NCBI GenBank assembly: GCA_029057255.1
Contig: JAICZO010000298.1
Coordinates: 1 to 7,411 of the forward strand
Direction of reading: 5' to 3'
Length of the DNA stretch: 7,411 bases
Source: Muribaculaceae bacterium
GTDB lineage: Bacteria; Bacteroidota; Bacteroidia; Bacteroidales; Muribaculaceae
The notes under the pieces were generated by a model. The model was not told the DNA's origin. It saw only the letters and a list, made by a program, of their open reading frames with translations, and ran no database searches. The position numbers and the translations under genes were made by a program. Positions 1 through 5,733 of this stretch are shown here, piece by piece (position 1 is the first letter of the stretch; every line of letters begins with the position of its first letter).

Positions 1-759
1 CTCCCACAGCATGTAGATCGGGATGAACACGGCGAAGAGCGTGAACGGGTCGCCCGTGGGGGTAATCACGGCCGCCAGCACCATCAGCGCCACGATGGCA
101 TGGCGGCGGTATAGCGAGAAGAAACGCCTGGTGAGCAGCCCCATGCGTCCCAGCAGCCACGCCAGCAGCGGAAGCTCGAACACCACCCCCATTAGGAAGA
201 CGATGGTGACGAACGTGTCGGTATAGCTGTCGAGCGAGATTACGTTGGGCACGAGGTCGCTGAGCTGGTAGTCGGCAAGGAAGCGCACCGCCAGCGGGAA
301 AATAAGGAAGTACCCGCAGGCGACACCGAGGTAGAACATCACGTTGCCGAAGACGAAGGCCGTGCGGGCGTTGCGCCGCTCGTGCTGGTAGAGCGCCGGG
401 CTGACGAAGGTCCACAGCATGTAGATGATAAACGGGAAGCCGAGCATCAGTGCCGTCCAGCATGATGCCGACAGGTGGATAAAGAGCTGTGAGGCAAGCT
501 CGAGGCTGACTATATCGACCTTGAAGGAGGCGTCGGTGGCAAGGTCGGCGCCTATGCCTGCGGCCGACGCCACGCGGTCGAAGAAAGCGTAAGTGGGGAA
601 GGTGCCCGAGCACGGCGCCATGATGACGGCGTCGAAAATCTGAGGCATGAACGCAAAGCACGCCACGACCAGAACGGCCATGACGACAATAATGCGGAAC
701 AGCACTCGGCGCAGGTCGTCGAGATGTTCCCAGAAACTCATCTGCTGCTCGGAGGACAT
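1..759 (-). CDS. tatC: Sec-independent protein translocase TatC (C-terminus cut by window edge)
   Basis: Multi-spanning inner-membrane core of the twin-arginine translocase; with TatA it exports folded proteins carrying RR signal peptides. 253 codons are visible, and the family is usually about 250-270 residues, so only the last few to about 20 residues are missing. The N-terminus reads SFWEHLDDLRR (residues 8-18), the family's cytoplasmic HL-x-ELR-type motif. Also visible are SPALYQHERR (120-129, with the conserved Glu127), FELP (194-197), and PTGDPFT near 234-240. Hydrophobic segments lie near 19-40, 95-117, 133-155, 180-205, 217-233 and 239-251. The start at 759 is the first ATG after an in-frame TGA; Met7 (741) is an alternative, and there is no Shine-Dalgarno to decide. 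It lies 48 nt after tatA in the same direction, so the two are co-transcribed. No tatB-like gene is seen. Confidence 0.97.
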   Translation of the reverse strand, partial: MSSEQQMSFWEHLDDLRRVLFRIIVVMAVLVVACFAFMPQIFDAVIMAPCSGTFPTYAFFDRVASAAGIGADLATDASFKVDIVSLELASQLFIHLSASCWTALMLGFPFIIYMLWTFVSPALYQHERRNARTAFVFGNVMFYLGVACGYFLIFPLAVRFLADYQLSDLVPNVISLDSYTDTFVTIVFLMGVVFELPLLAWLLGRMGLLTRRFFSLYRRHAIVALMVLAAVITPTGDPFTLFAVFIPIYMLWE

Positions 760-807
760 CAGGCTGAGAGGGTCGGGGCTATATCGTCAGCTTAGTGACA
801 GCGGTGA

Positions 808-1068
808 TTATTCAGAACGGTCCTTGCCGGCGGTAGCATCGTCGGCAGCGGAATTGTTTCCGGCGGGAGTGGAGTCGAAGGGGCGGTTCATCTCGTCGCG
901 AGCTTCCTGCATGCCCTTACGGAAGGAGTGTACGCCTTTGCCGAGACCGCGCATCAGCTCGGGTATCTTCTTGCCTCCGAAGAGCAGAAGCACGACGAGA
1001 AAAATAATGAGCCATTCCCAGCCGCGGAAGCCGCCGATAAAGATAGGTATGAACCAGAGTTGTGTCAT
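808..1068 (-). CDS. tatA: twin-arginine translocase subunit TatA/TatE family
   Basis: Small single-span membrane protein of 86 residues whose oligomers form the Tat export pathway together with TatC. A hydrophobic helix covers about residues 17-30. It is followed by the family's hallmark hinge FGGKKIPEL (30-38) and an amphipathic helix (about 35-55), then a polar low-complexity tail rich in Ala, Asp and Asn. The start is taken at the ATG giving MTQLWFIPIF. The frame is open a further 22 codons upstream, but that stretch is polar, atypical of TatA, and overlaps the promoter region. An extra hydrophobic N-terminal stretch (residues 4-13) precedes the main helix. It is first in the tatA-tatC operon and divergent from fabD. 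With no tatB visible, TatA may serve both the TatA and TatB roles, as in minimal TatAC systems; that is inference. Confidence 0.94.
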   Translation of the reverse strand: MTQLWFIPIFIGGFRGWEWLIIFLVVLLLFGGKKIPELMRGLGKGVHSFRKGMQEARDEMNRPFDSTPAGNNSAADDATAGKDRSE

Positions 1069-1121
1069 AGTAGGTGTATTACAATTGGAGATGGTAAGGG
1101 GCTGTTGTATTCTTTGAATTG

Positions 1122-1154
1122 TAAAGTTAGGCATTATTCATCAAAAATGACTAA
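1122..1154 (-). promoter_or_regulatory. predicted promoter of tatA-tatC
   Basis: Read on the minus strand, TAACTTTA (1129-1122) matches the Bacteroidetes -7 box TAnnTTTG at all but the last base. A -33-like TTAG (1154-1151) lies 21 nt upstream. This would give a leader of roughly 45 nt before the tatA ATG. Confidence 0.45.
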
Positions 1155-1159
1155 CTTTG
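1127..1159 (+). promoter_or_regulatory. predicted promoter of fabD
   Basis: TAACTTTG (1152-1159) is a perfect TAnnTTTG -7 box. The -33 element is a weak TTAG (1127-1130; consensus TTTG) with a 21-nt spacer. Transcription should begin near 1164-1168, leaving an AT-rich leader of about 25-30 nt without a Shine-Dalgarno, as is usual in this phylum. Confidence 0.6.
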
Positions 1160-1193
1160 CACAGTTTTTTAGGATATTTTATAAACTGACAAT

Positions 1194-2072
1194 ATGAAAG
1201 CTTATGTATTCCCGGGTCAGGGTGCTCAGTTCGTAGGAATGGGCAAAGACCTGTACGACAACAACGCCGAAGCTCGCGAGCTCTTCGAAAAAGCCAACGA
1301 GATTCTCGGCTTCCGCATCACCGACCTCATGTTTGCCGGCACTGACGAAGACCTCCGTCAGACCGCAGTGACACAGCCCGCCATCTTCCTCCACTCTGTG
1401 CTTCTTGCCAAGAGCCTCGGCGCCGACTTCAAGCCCGACATGGTGGCAGGCCACTCTCTCGGTGAATTCTCGGCTCTCGTCGCAGCAGGAGCCCTCAGCT
1501 TCGAAGACGGCCTCCGCCTCGTAGCTGCCCGTGCCAACGCCATGCAGAAGGCTTGCGAGCTCACAGAGTCGACAATGGCTGCCGTGCTCGCCCTCCCCGA
1601 CGAAAAGGTTGAGGAAATCTGCGCCGGCATCGACGGCGTCGTTGTATGTGCCAACTACAACTGCCCCGGCCAGCTCGTAATCTCGGGCGAAGTCGCTGCT
1701 ATCGACGCTGCCTGCGAGGCTCTCAAGGCTGCTGGCGCCAAGCGTGCCCTCAAGCTCAAAGTGGGCGGCGCATTCCACTCGCCCTGCATGGAGCCTGCCC
1801 GCGCCGAACTCGCCGAGGCCATCGAGCGCACTGAAGTGCACGCTCCCGTATGCCCCGTATACCAGAACGTGGACGCACTCCCCCACACCGACCCCGCCGA
1901 AATCAAGGCAAATCTCGTGGCTCAGCTCACAGCTCCCGTGCGCTGGACACAGACCGTACGCAACATGATCGCCGACGGCGCCACCGAGTTCGTCGAACTC
2001 GGCCCGGGCAAGGTCCTCCAGGGCCTCGTCGCCAAGATCGACCCCGCCGCTGCCGTTTCCGGCATGCAGTGA
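1194..2072 (+). CDS. fabD: malonyl-CoA:ACP S-malonyltransferase FabD
   Basis: Cytosolic enzyme that moves malonyl from CoA to acyl carrier protein, supplying the extender unit for fatty acid elongation. At 292 residues it is close to the usual 300-310. The order of motifs is complete: N-terminal FPGQGAQ (6-12); nucleophile elbow GHSLG with catalytic Ser88; Arg113 in the ARANAM segment, which binds the malonyl carboxylate; FHS with catalytic His195; the QLTAPVRW segment with Gln244; and ELGPGKVLQGL (268-278). The start at 1194 places the FPGQGAQ motif at the standard distance from the N-terminus. The gene appears monocistronic: its own promoter lies upstream and a strong hairpin terminator begins 26 nt after the stop, with no other fab gene in the window. 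Leu and Ala codons are dominated by CTC and GCC, consistent with high expression (inference). Confidence 0.99.
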   Translation: MKAYVFPGQGAQFVGMGKDLYDNNAEARELFEKANEILGFRITDLMFAGTDEDLRQTAVTQPAIFLHSVLLAKSLGADFKPDMVAGHSLGEFSALVAAGALSFEDGLRLVAARANAMQKACELTESTMAAVLALPDEKVEEICAGIDGVVVCANYNCPGQLVISGEVAAIDAACEALKAAGAKRALKLKVGGAFHSPCMEPARAELAEAIERTEVHAPVCPVYQNVDALPHTDPAEIKANLVAQLTAPVRWTQTVRNMIADGATEFVELGPGKVLQGLVAKIDPAAAVSGMQ

Positions 2073-2097
2073 TTATCAACACTTGACAGTATTCACG

Positions 2098-2132
2098 AAG
2101 GCCGCGACACACGCTGTGCGTCGCGGCCTTTT
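2098..2132 (+). terminator. rho-independent terminator of fabD
   Basis: An 11-bp GC-rich stem, AAGGCCGCGAC (2098-2108) with GTCGCGGCCTT (2120-2130), extends inward after one mismatch by CAC/GTG, and is followed by a short T run (2129-2132). No T run follows on the other strand, so it serves fabD only. Confidence 0.88.
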
Positions 2133-2159
2133 GCATTAAGACATTTTAACTCTAAATTG

Positions 2160-2190
2160 TTTGCCCGCTCAATTATATTACATAATTTTG
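2160..2190 (+). promoter_or_regulatory. canonical Bacteroidetes promoter with no recognised gene behind it
   Basis: TTTG (2160-2163), a 19-nt spacer, then TAATTTTG (2183-2190) match both consensus elements perfectly. Transcription would start near 2194-2197. Nothing coding on the plus strand follows except a 49-codon frame, and terminator-like hairpins follow within 125 and 230 nt. It therefore most likely drives a small RNA. Confidence 0.6.
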
Positions 2191-2194
2191 CAGT

Positions 2195-2319
2195 GTAAAA
2201 AATGACCAAAGTTGAGTATTTGCCTTGCAGCTTCCCTTTCTGCTCTTATTTTCAGGCCATCTCCTTTGCGTCAGCCACGCTTAAGCCGTCACCGTGCTTG
2301 AGAGTGTGGACTTTTTTAC
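2195..2319 (+). ncRNA. candidate small structured RNA, family unknown
   Basis: The stretch after the orphan promoter folds back on itself. The presumed 5' end GTAAAAAA (2195-2202) is exactly complementary to TTTTTTAC (2312-2319), and an inner CCA (2206-2208) can pair with TGG (2307-2309). A hairpin GCAG/CTGC (2227-2230 with 2240-2243) sits inside a possible GCCT/AGGC stem (2222-2225 with 2254-2257). The 3' part forms a terminator-like hairpin (2275-2309) directly before six Ts. This hairpin and the end-to-end pairing share bases, so they are alternative folds. The RNA could read on to the second terminator, giving about 228 nt. I do not recognise tmRNA, RNase P, SRP or a known 6S sequence. 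A 49-codon ATG frame (2202-2351) overlaps it, so a small-protein mRNA remains possible. Confidence 0.38.
2275..2317 (+). terminator. terminator-like hairpin inside the intergenic transcript
   Basis: CCAC (2275-2278) pairs with GTGG (2306-2309), and CTTAAG (2280-2285) with CTTGAG (2297-2302, one G-T pair). A small internal loop separates the two, the apical loop is 11 nt, and AC plus six Ts (2312-2317) follow. The stem is imperfect and weaker than its neighbours, so it may be a partial terminator. Confidence 0.42.
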
Positions 2320-2379
2320 GTTCAAAACATTTTGGACATCATGGACATTAAATAGTTGTTTTATAGATAATTGTGTATT

Positions 2380-2422
2380 AGAAGCGGGGCGTCGTGAGAC
2401 AGCCCCGCTTCTGTATTTTTTT
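2380..2422 (+). terminator. strong terminator, possibly working in both directions
   Basis: A perfect 11-bp stem, AGAAGCGGGGC (2380-2390) with GCCCCGCTTCT (2402-2412), can continue inward as GTC/GAC closing a GTGA (GNRA-type) tetraloop. On the plus strand it is followed by GTA and seven Ts (2416-2422), the best orientation. On the minus strand it lies 32 nt after the phosphatase stop but is followed only by AATACACAATT. It probably ends the porX-tsaE-birA-phosphatase operon as well, though less efficiently. Confidence 0.78.
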
Positions 2423-2444
2423 ACCTCGGTGTCAGGCCGCGGCA

Positions 2445-2966
2445 TCAGCCGCCGGCAGCCTCTCTGAGACAGCGGCATCCGCTGTCAAGCAGGTCGAGCA
2501 CAAGCTCGAAGCCCTCGGCTCCCTCATAGTAGGGGTCGGGGATATAGTCGTAGCGCATGGCCTTGTCGACAAAGGCTGCCATAGGCACGATGCGAGCCTC
2601 GGCCTCGGGCGACGGCGCGAGCTGTCGGAGGTCGGACTCATTCTGCGAGTCCATAGGCACTATCAGGTCGAAATCGTCGAAGTCAGAGACACTGACCTGG
2701 CGGCAGTGGTGCGTCAGCTCGATGCCGCGGCGCCGAGCATGCACACGCATACGCTTGTCGGGCAGCTGACCTATGTGCCAGCGGCCGGTGCCGGCAGAGT
2801 CTATGACCCACCGCCCGGCAGTACCGGCCTCTCTGACAAGCTCTGACAGCACGCCTTCGGCGGCAGGCGAGCGGCATATGTTGCCGAGGCACACGAAGAG
2901 CACCCTCACCTTGTCGCCGGCGGCAAGTGCCGCGAGCATCTCTCGTTGTCGGTCGGTCAGTCGCAT
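2445..2966 (-). CDS. low-molecular-weight protein tyrosine phosphatase
   Basis: Small cytosolic cysteine-dependent phosphatase of 173 residues. The signature loop CLGNICRS (26-33) has the nucleophile Cys26 and phosphate-binding Arg32 of the C-x5-R pattern. DSAGTG (56-61) is the family's next conserved block. DPYY (144-147) carries the presumed general acid Asp144 and the aromatic pair. Substrates are unknown; in bacteria such enzymes often oppose tyrosine kinases that control capsule synthesis, but nothing here shows that link. The start shares its A with the birA stop (TGATG), favouring translational coupling. That start gives about 18 extra residues before the usual VLFVCLGN beginning; Met10 or a GTG at residue 20 are alternatives. 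It is last in the operon. Confidence 0.95.
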   Translation of the reverse strand: MRLTDRQREMLAALAAGDKVRVLFVCLGNICRSPAAEGVLSELVREAGTAGRWVIDSAGTGRWHIGQLPDKRMRVHARRRGIELTHHCRQVSVSDFDDFDLIVPMDSQNESDLRQLAPSPEAEARIVPMAAFVDKAMRYDYIPDPYYEGAEGFELVLDLLDSGCRCLREAAGG

Positions 2967-3712
2967 CAGTGGTTGGGCGGGATATTGAAGACCACTTCCT
3001 TGAAGGCATACTGCGCTCCGTTGGACAGCGTCAGGGTTCCGTCGAAGTCAACATCGGTTATATGGGCGGTGAAGTCGCCCGAGAAATCATCGGTGAAGGG
3101 ATGCTCGCCGTCGGTCCACATCAGGCTGTCCATATACTCTGACTTGAGCTTGTAGGGGTCGGGGGCGGCGTAGTATGTGTCGAAGCGCTCGATGATGCTC
3201 TCTATCACTTCCTCGACAAAGGGTGTCAGAGGTATGCGGTCGCCTGTTATGCGGGCGATAGATGTGGGATTGGGAGCGTCGGAGACAAACTTTGTCTGGT
3301 TCACATTGATGCCCGCACCGATAATGGCACGGTGTATCAGCGCTCCTCGCAGGATATTCTCGATGAGTATGCCGCAGATTTTCTCTTCGCCGACATATAT
3401 GTCGTTGGGCCACTTGATTTTGGCGCGTCTCTCCGAACCGTGCTCGGCGAGGGTGCGGTCAATGCTTCCCTTTATCGCGAGCGACACCAGCATCGACATG
3501 ATGAACTGCTCGGCCACGGGGACGTTCTTTCGTATCAGCACGGAGAAGAGCGCGTTGGCGCCCGGCTCCGACTCCCACGAAGTGCCGCGCTGTCCGCGGC
3601 CGGCGGTCTGCTCGAGAGCCGTCACTGCCGCACCGTGGGGTGCCGTCAGTCGTGCCGCCATCTCCGAGTTTGTCGAGGGGCACGAAGCAAGATGCTCTAT
3701 TACAGCTTTCAT
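2966..3712 (-). CDS. birA: biotin--[acetyl-CoA-carboxylase] ligase BirA (no DNA-binding domain)
   Basis: Activates biotin with ATP and attaches it to the carrier-protein lysine of biotin-dependent carboxylases, including acetyl-CoA carboxylase. Its 248 residues contain the catalytic core from the first residues: PSTNSE (12-17); QTAGRGQRGTSW (35-46), the biotinyl-AMP-binding loop; KWPNDIYV (100-107); KICGILIE (111-118) with the key lysine; and GAGINVNQ (132-139). A small C-terminal beta-rich domain follows (about 205-245). There is no N-terminal winged helix, so this is a group I ligase that should not act as the biotin repressor. The ATG overlaps the tsaE stop (ATGA, 4 nt) and its own stop overlaps the phosphatase start by 1 nt, so translation of all three is probably coupled. 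Confidence 0.97.
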   Translation of the reverse strand: MKAVIEHLASCPSTNSEMAARLTAPHGAAVTALEQTAGRGQRGTSWESEPGANALFSVLIRKNVPVAEQFIMSMLVSLAIKGSIDRTLAEHGSERRAKIKWPNDIYVGEEKICGILIENILRGALIHRAIIGAGINVNQTKFVSDAPNPTSIARITGDRIPLTPFVEEVIESIIERFDTYYAAPDPYKLKSEYMDSLMWTDGEHPFTDDFSGDFTAHITDVDFDGTLTLSNGAQYAFKEVVFNIPPNH

Positions 3713-4134
3713 TCCGATATTTCTATAGTTCTTGAATCATCGTCGTTGACGCGGATGCGCACCGACACCGTGTCGGAGGGAAGGACGGGAGCCACACGCT
3801 CGGGCCACTCGAGCAGGCATATTGCGCCCGAGTCGAAGTAGTCCTCGATGCCAAGCTCGAGAGCCTCGTCGAGGTCCTCGATGCGGTAGAAGTCAAAGTG
3901 ATATATCAGCTCGGCAGTAGTGTCGGAACGATACTCGTTGATGAGAGCGAAAGTGGGCGATGCCGTATCGTCGGTGTCGACGCCTAATGTGCGGCAGAGT
4001 TCGTTGATGAAAGTAGTCTTTCCTGCTCCCATGTCACCATAGAAGGCGAAGACCGTGTTGTCGCCCATCAGCGATGCAAATTCACGGGCAGCCGCGGGCA
4101 GGGCTTCGAGATTGGGTACTTGTATGGTTTTCAT
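3709..4134 (-). CDS. tsaE: tRNA threonylcarbamoyladenosine biosynthesis ATPase TsaE
   Basis: ATPase partner of TsaB and TsaD in making t6A at position 37 of ANN-decoding tRNAs. At 141 residues it has the usual small size of the family. The Walker A loop is GDMGAGKT (33-40), followed by TFINELCRTLG. ASPTFALINEY (58-68) is the conserved switch segment, HFDFYRI (79-85) contains the conserved Asp81, and LLEWPER (107-113) is the C-terminal signature. The start ATG lies 10 nt after the porX stop, and the stop overlaps birA by 4 nt. TsaB, TsaC and TsaD are not in the window. Confidence 0.97.
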   Translation of the reverse strand: MKTIQVPNLEALPAAAREFASLMGDNTVFAFYGDMGAGKTTFINELCRTLGVDTDDTASPTFALINEYRSDTTAELIYHFDFYRIEDLDEALELGIEDYFDSGAICLLEWPERVAPVLPSDTVSVRIRVNDDDSRTIEISE

Positions 4135-4144
4135 TATATGATAG

Positions 4145-5695
4145 TTATTTTGGCGTGAGTGTAATCAGCGGCACAAGCATCTCCTCCATCGAGATGCCTC
4201 CGTGCTGGAATGTGCCTGTGTAGTACTGCACGTAGTAGTTGTAGTTGTTGGGGTATGCGAAGAAATCGTCGGGCGCGGCAAAGATATAGCTTGTCGACAC
4301 GTTGGGAGCCGGCAGGCCGCAGCGCACGGGGTTCTTTATGTCGTAGACCTGCTTCTGATTGTAAGCCAGATTCTTGCCGAGCTTGTAGCGCAGGTTGGTG
4401 TTGGTGTTCTTGTCGCCGACGACCTTGACGGGGTTGTCGACGCGGATGGTGCCGTGGTCGGTGGTGAGCACGATACGGTAGCCCTTGGCCGCTATGCGCC
4501 TGAAAATCTCAAGAGCCGACGAGTGGCGGAACCACGACTCGGTCAGCGAGCGGTAGGCGGCGTTGGTCGAGGCAAGCTCGCGTATCATCTTCGACTCGGT
4601 GCGGGCATGCGACAGCATGTCGACGAAGTTGAAGATGATGACATTGAGGTCATTGTTCTCGAGCTTGGCAAACTCTCTGAGCAGACGCTCGCCGGAGGCG
4701 TTGTCATTGATTTTGTTATAGGAGAAACGGCACTGGCGGCGGTAGCGGTCGAACTGTGTGGCGATAAGCGGCGACTCGTTGATGTTCTTGCCTTCCTCCG
4801 AGTCTTCGTCGACCCACAGCTCGGGAAACATTTTCTCGATCTGCACCGGCATGAGTCCGGAGAAGATGGCATTGCGCGCATACTGCGTGGCTGTCGGCAG
4901 GATGGACGTATACAGCTGCTCGTCAAAGCTGAAGCTGTCGGCAAGCAGGGGCTTTATAACGCGCCACTGATCGAGACGGAAGTTGTCGATAAGTATGAAG
5001 AAAACCTTCTCGCCGGCATCCAGCAGCGGGAACACCTTCTCGGGGAAGATGCGCGGGCTCATCAGCGGCACGTCCCGGGCGTCGGGAGTGACCCAGTCCT
5101 CGTAGTTGCGGCGCACCCACTTGTAGAACTCCTTGTTGGCCTCGCGCTTCTGCATCTCGAGCATCTCCGACATATTCGACGAAGCGTCGGCAAGCTCAAG
5201 CTCGCGGAAGACGAGTCTGCCGTACAGCTCGTACCATGCCTCGATACTGTCGGCACTGTTGATCAGCGATCCCAGCTCGTTGAACTCCGAGCGGTAGTCG
5301 CTGTCGGCCTTCTCCGACACGAGACGGTCGGAGTGCAGATGCTTCTTGATGGCAATCAGTATCTGGTTGGGGTTCACAGGCTTGATGAGATAGTCGGCAA
5401 TCTTGCTGCCTACAGCCTGGTCCATGATGTTCTCCTCCTCGCTTTTGGTAATCATAATCACGGGAGTGAGCGGCTGATGCTGCTTTATCAGCGACAGCGT
5501 CTCGAGGCCGGTGAGGCCGGGCATGTTCTCGTCGAGTATGATAAGGTCAAAAGGCTCAGCCATAGCCATATCGAAGGCGTCACGGCCATTATTGGCTGTC
5601 ACGACATCGTAGCCGCGGTTGCGGAGGAAAAGCAGGTGAGGCTTGAGGAGGTCGATCTCATCGTCGGCCCACAATATGCGCTGCTGTGTTGTCAT
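4145..5695 (-). CDS. porX: PorX-type response regulator with PglZ (alkaline-phosphatase-fold) effector domain
   Basis: A 516-residue cytosolic protein with an N-terminal CheY-like receiver (about 5-120) and a PglZ-family effector (about 205-515) joined by a helical linker. The receiver has the acidic pair Asp11-Asp12, phospho-acceptor Asp55 in IILDENMPG, Thr83 and Lys105 (IKP). In the effector, IDNFRLDQW (236-244), PTATQYAR (267-274, presumed nucleophile Thr270), FVDMLSHAR (357-365), TTDHG (411-415) and QHGG (497-500) match the metal-binding and nucleophile segments of the fold. P. gingivalis PorX is about 518 residues, works with the kinase PorY to regulate the type IX secretion system, and is reported to hydrolyse oligonucleotides. 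No kinase gene is adjacent. It opens the operon with tsaE, birA and the phosphatase, and has its own promoter box just upstream. The start fits the family, since RILWADDE begins at residue 6. Confidence 0.93.
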   Translation of the reverse strand: MTTQQRILWADDEIDLLKPHLLFLRNRGYDVVTANNGRDAFDMAMAEPFDLIILDENMPGLTGLETLSLIKQHQPLTPVIMITKSEEENIMDQAVGSKIADYLIKPVNPNQILIAIKKHLHSDRLVSEKADSDYRSEFNELGSLINSADSIEAWYELYGRLVFRELELADASSNMSEMLEMQKREANKEFYKWVRRNYEDWVTPDARDVPLMSPRIFPEKVFPLLDAGEKVFFILIDNFRLDQWRVIKPLLADSFSFDEQLYTSILPTATQYARNAIFSGLMPVQIEKMFPELWVDEDSEEGKNINESPLIATQFDRYRRQCRFSYNKINDNASGERLLREFAKLENNDLNVIIFNFVDMLSHARTESKMIRELASTNAAYRSLTESWFRHSSALEIFRRIAAKGYRIVLTTDHGTIRVDNPVKVVGDKNTNTNLRYKLGKNLAYNQKQVYDIKNPVRCGLPAPNVSTSYIFAAPDDFFAYPNNYNYYVQYYTGTFQHGGISMEEMLVPLITLTPK

Positions 5696-5699
5696 GATG

Positions 5700-5731
5700 C
5701 AAATTTACACCAAAAGACTGAAACATGCAAC
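5700..5731 (-). promoter_or_regulatory. predicted promoter of the porX operon, nearly leaderless
   Basis: On the minus strand, TAAATTTG (5707-5700) is a perfect TAnnTTTG box. GTTG (5731-5728; three of four bases of TTTG) lies 20 nt upstream. Only CATC separates the box from the porX ATG, so transcription would begin at or within a few bases of the start codon. It sits in the 38-nt gap after the xerD stop, where no terminator is seen. Confidence 0.55.
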
Positions 5732-5733
5732 AA

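Larger units (their letters stand above)
1121..1160. repeat. inverted repeat spanning the tatA/fabD divergent promoters
   Basis: Arms GTAAAGTTAG (1121-1130) and CTAACTTTGC (1151-1160) match as inverted copies at 9 of 10 positions, separated by 20 nt. Each arm contains the -7 box of one promoter and, on the opposite strand, the -33-like TTAG of the other. The symmetry may be just two back-to-back promoters, or it may bind a regulator. Confidence 0.6.

Noticed and set aside
647..1117. 156-codon plus-strand frame opposite tatC/tatA
   Set aside because: Low-complexity, Arg/Ser-rich translation overlapping two well-supported Tat genes and their promoter.
1069..1134. 22-codon upstream extension of tatA
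   Set aside because: Polar sequence unlike TatA N-termini, and it would overlap the predicted promoter and transcription start.
1179..1886. 235-codon open frame antisense to fabD
   Set aside because: Same codon-register effect; FabD on the other strand has all catalytic residues. The frame also runs across the fabD start and its leader.
2334..2348. Short direct repeat GGACAT-CAT-GGACAT
   Set aside because: Only two 6-nt copies 3 nt apart; too short and common to call an operator or a repeat family.
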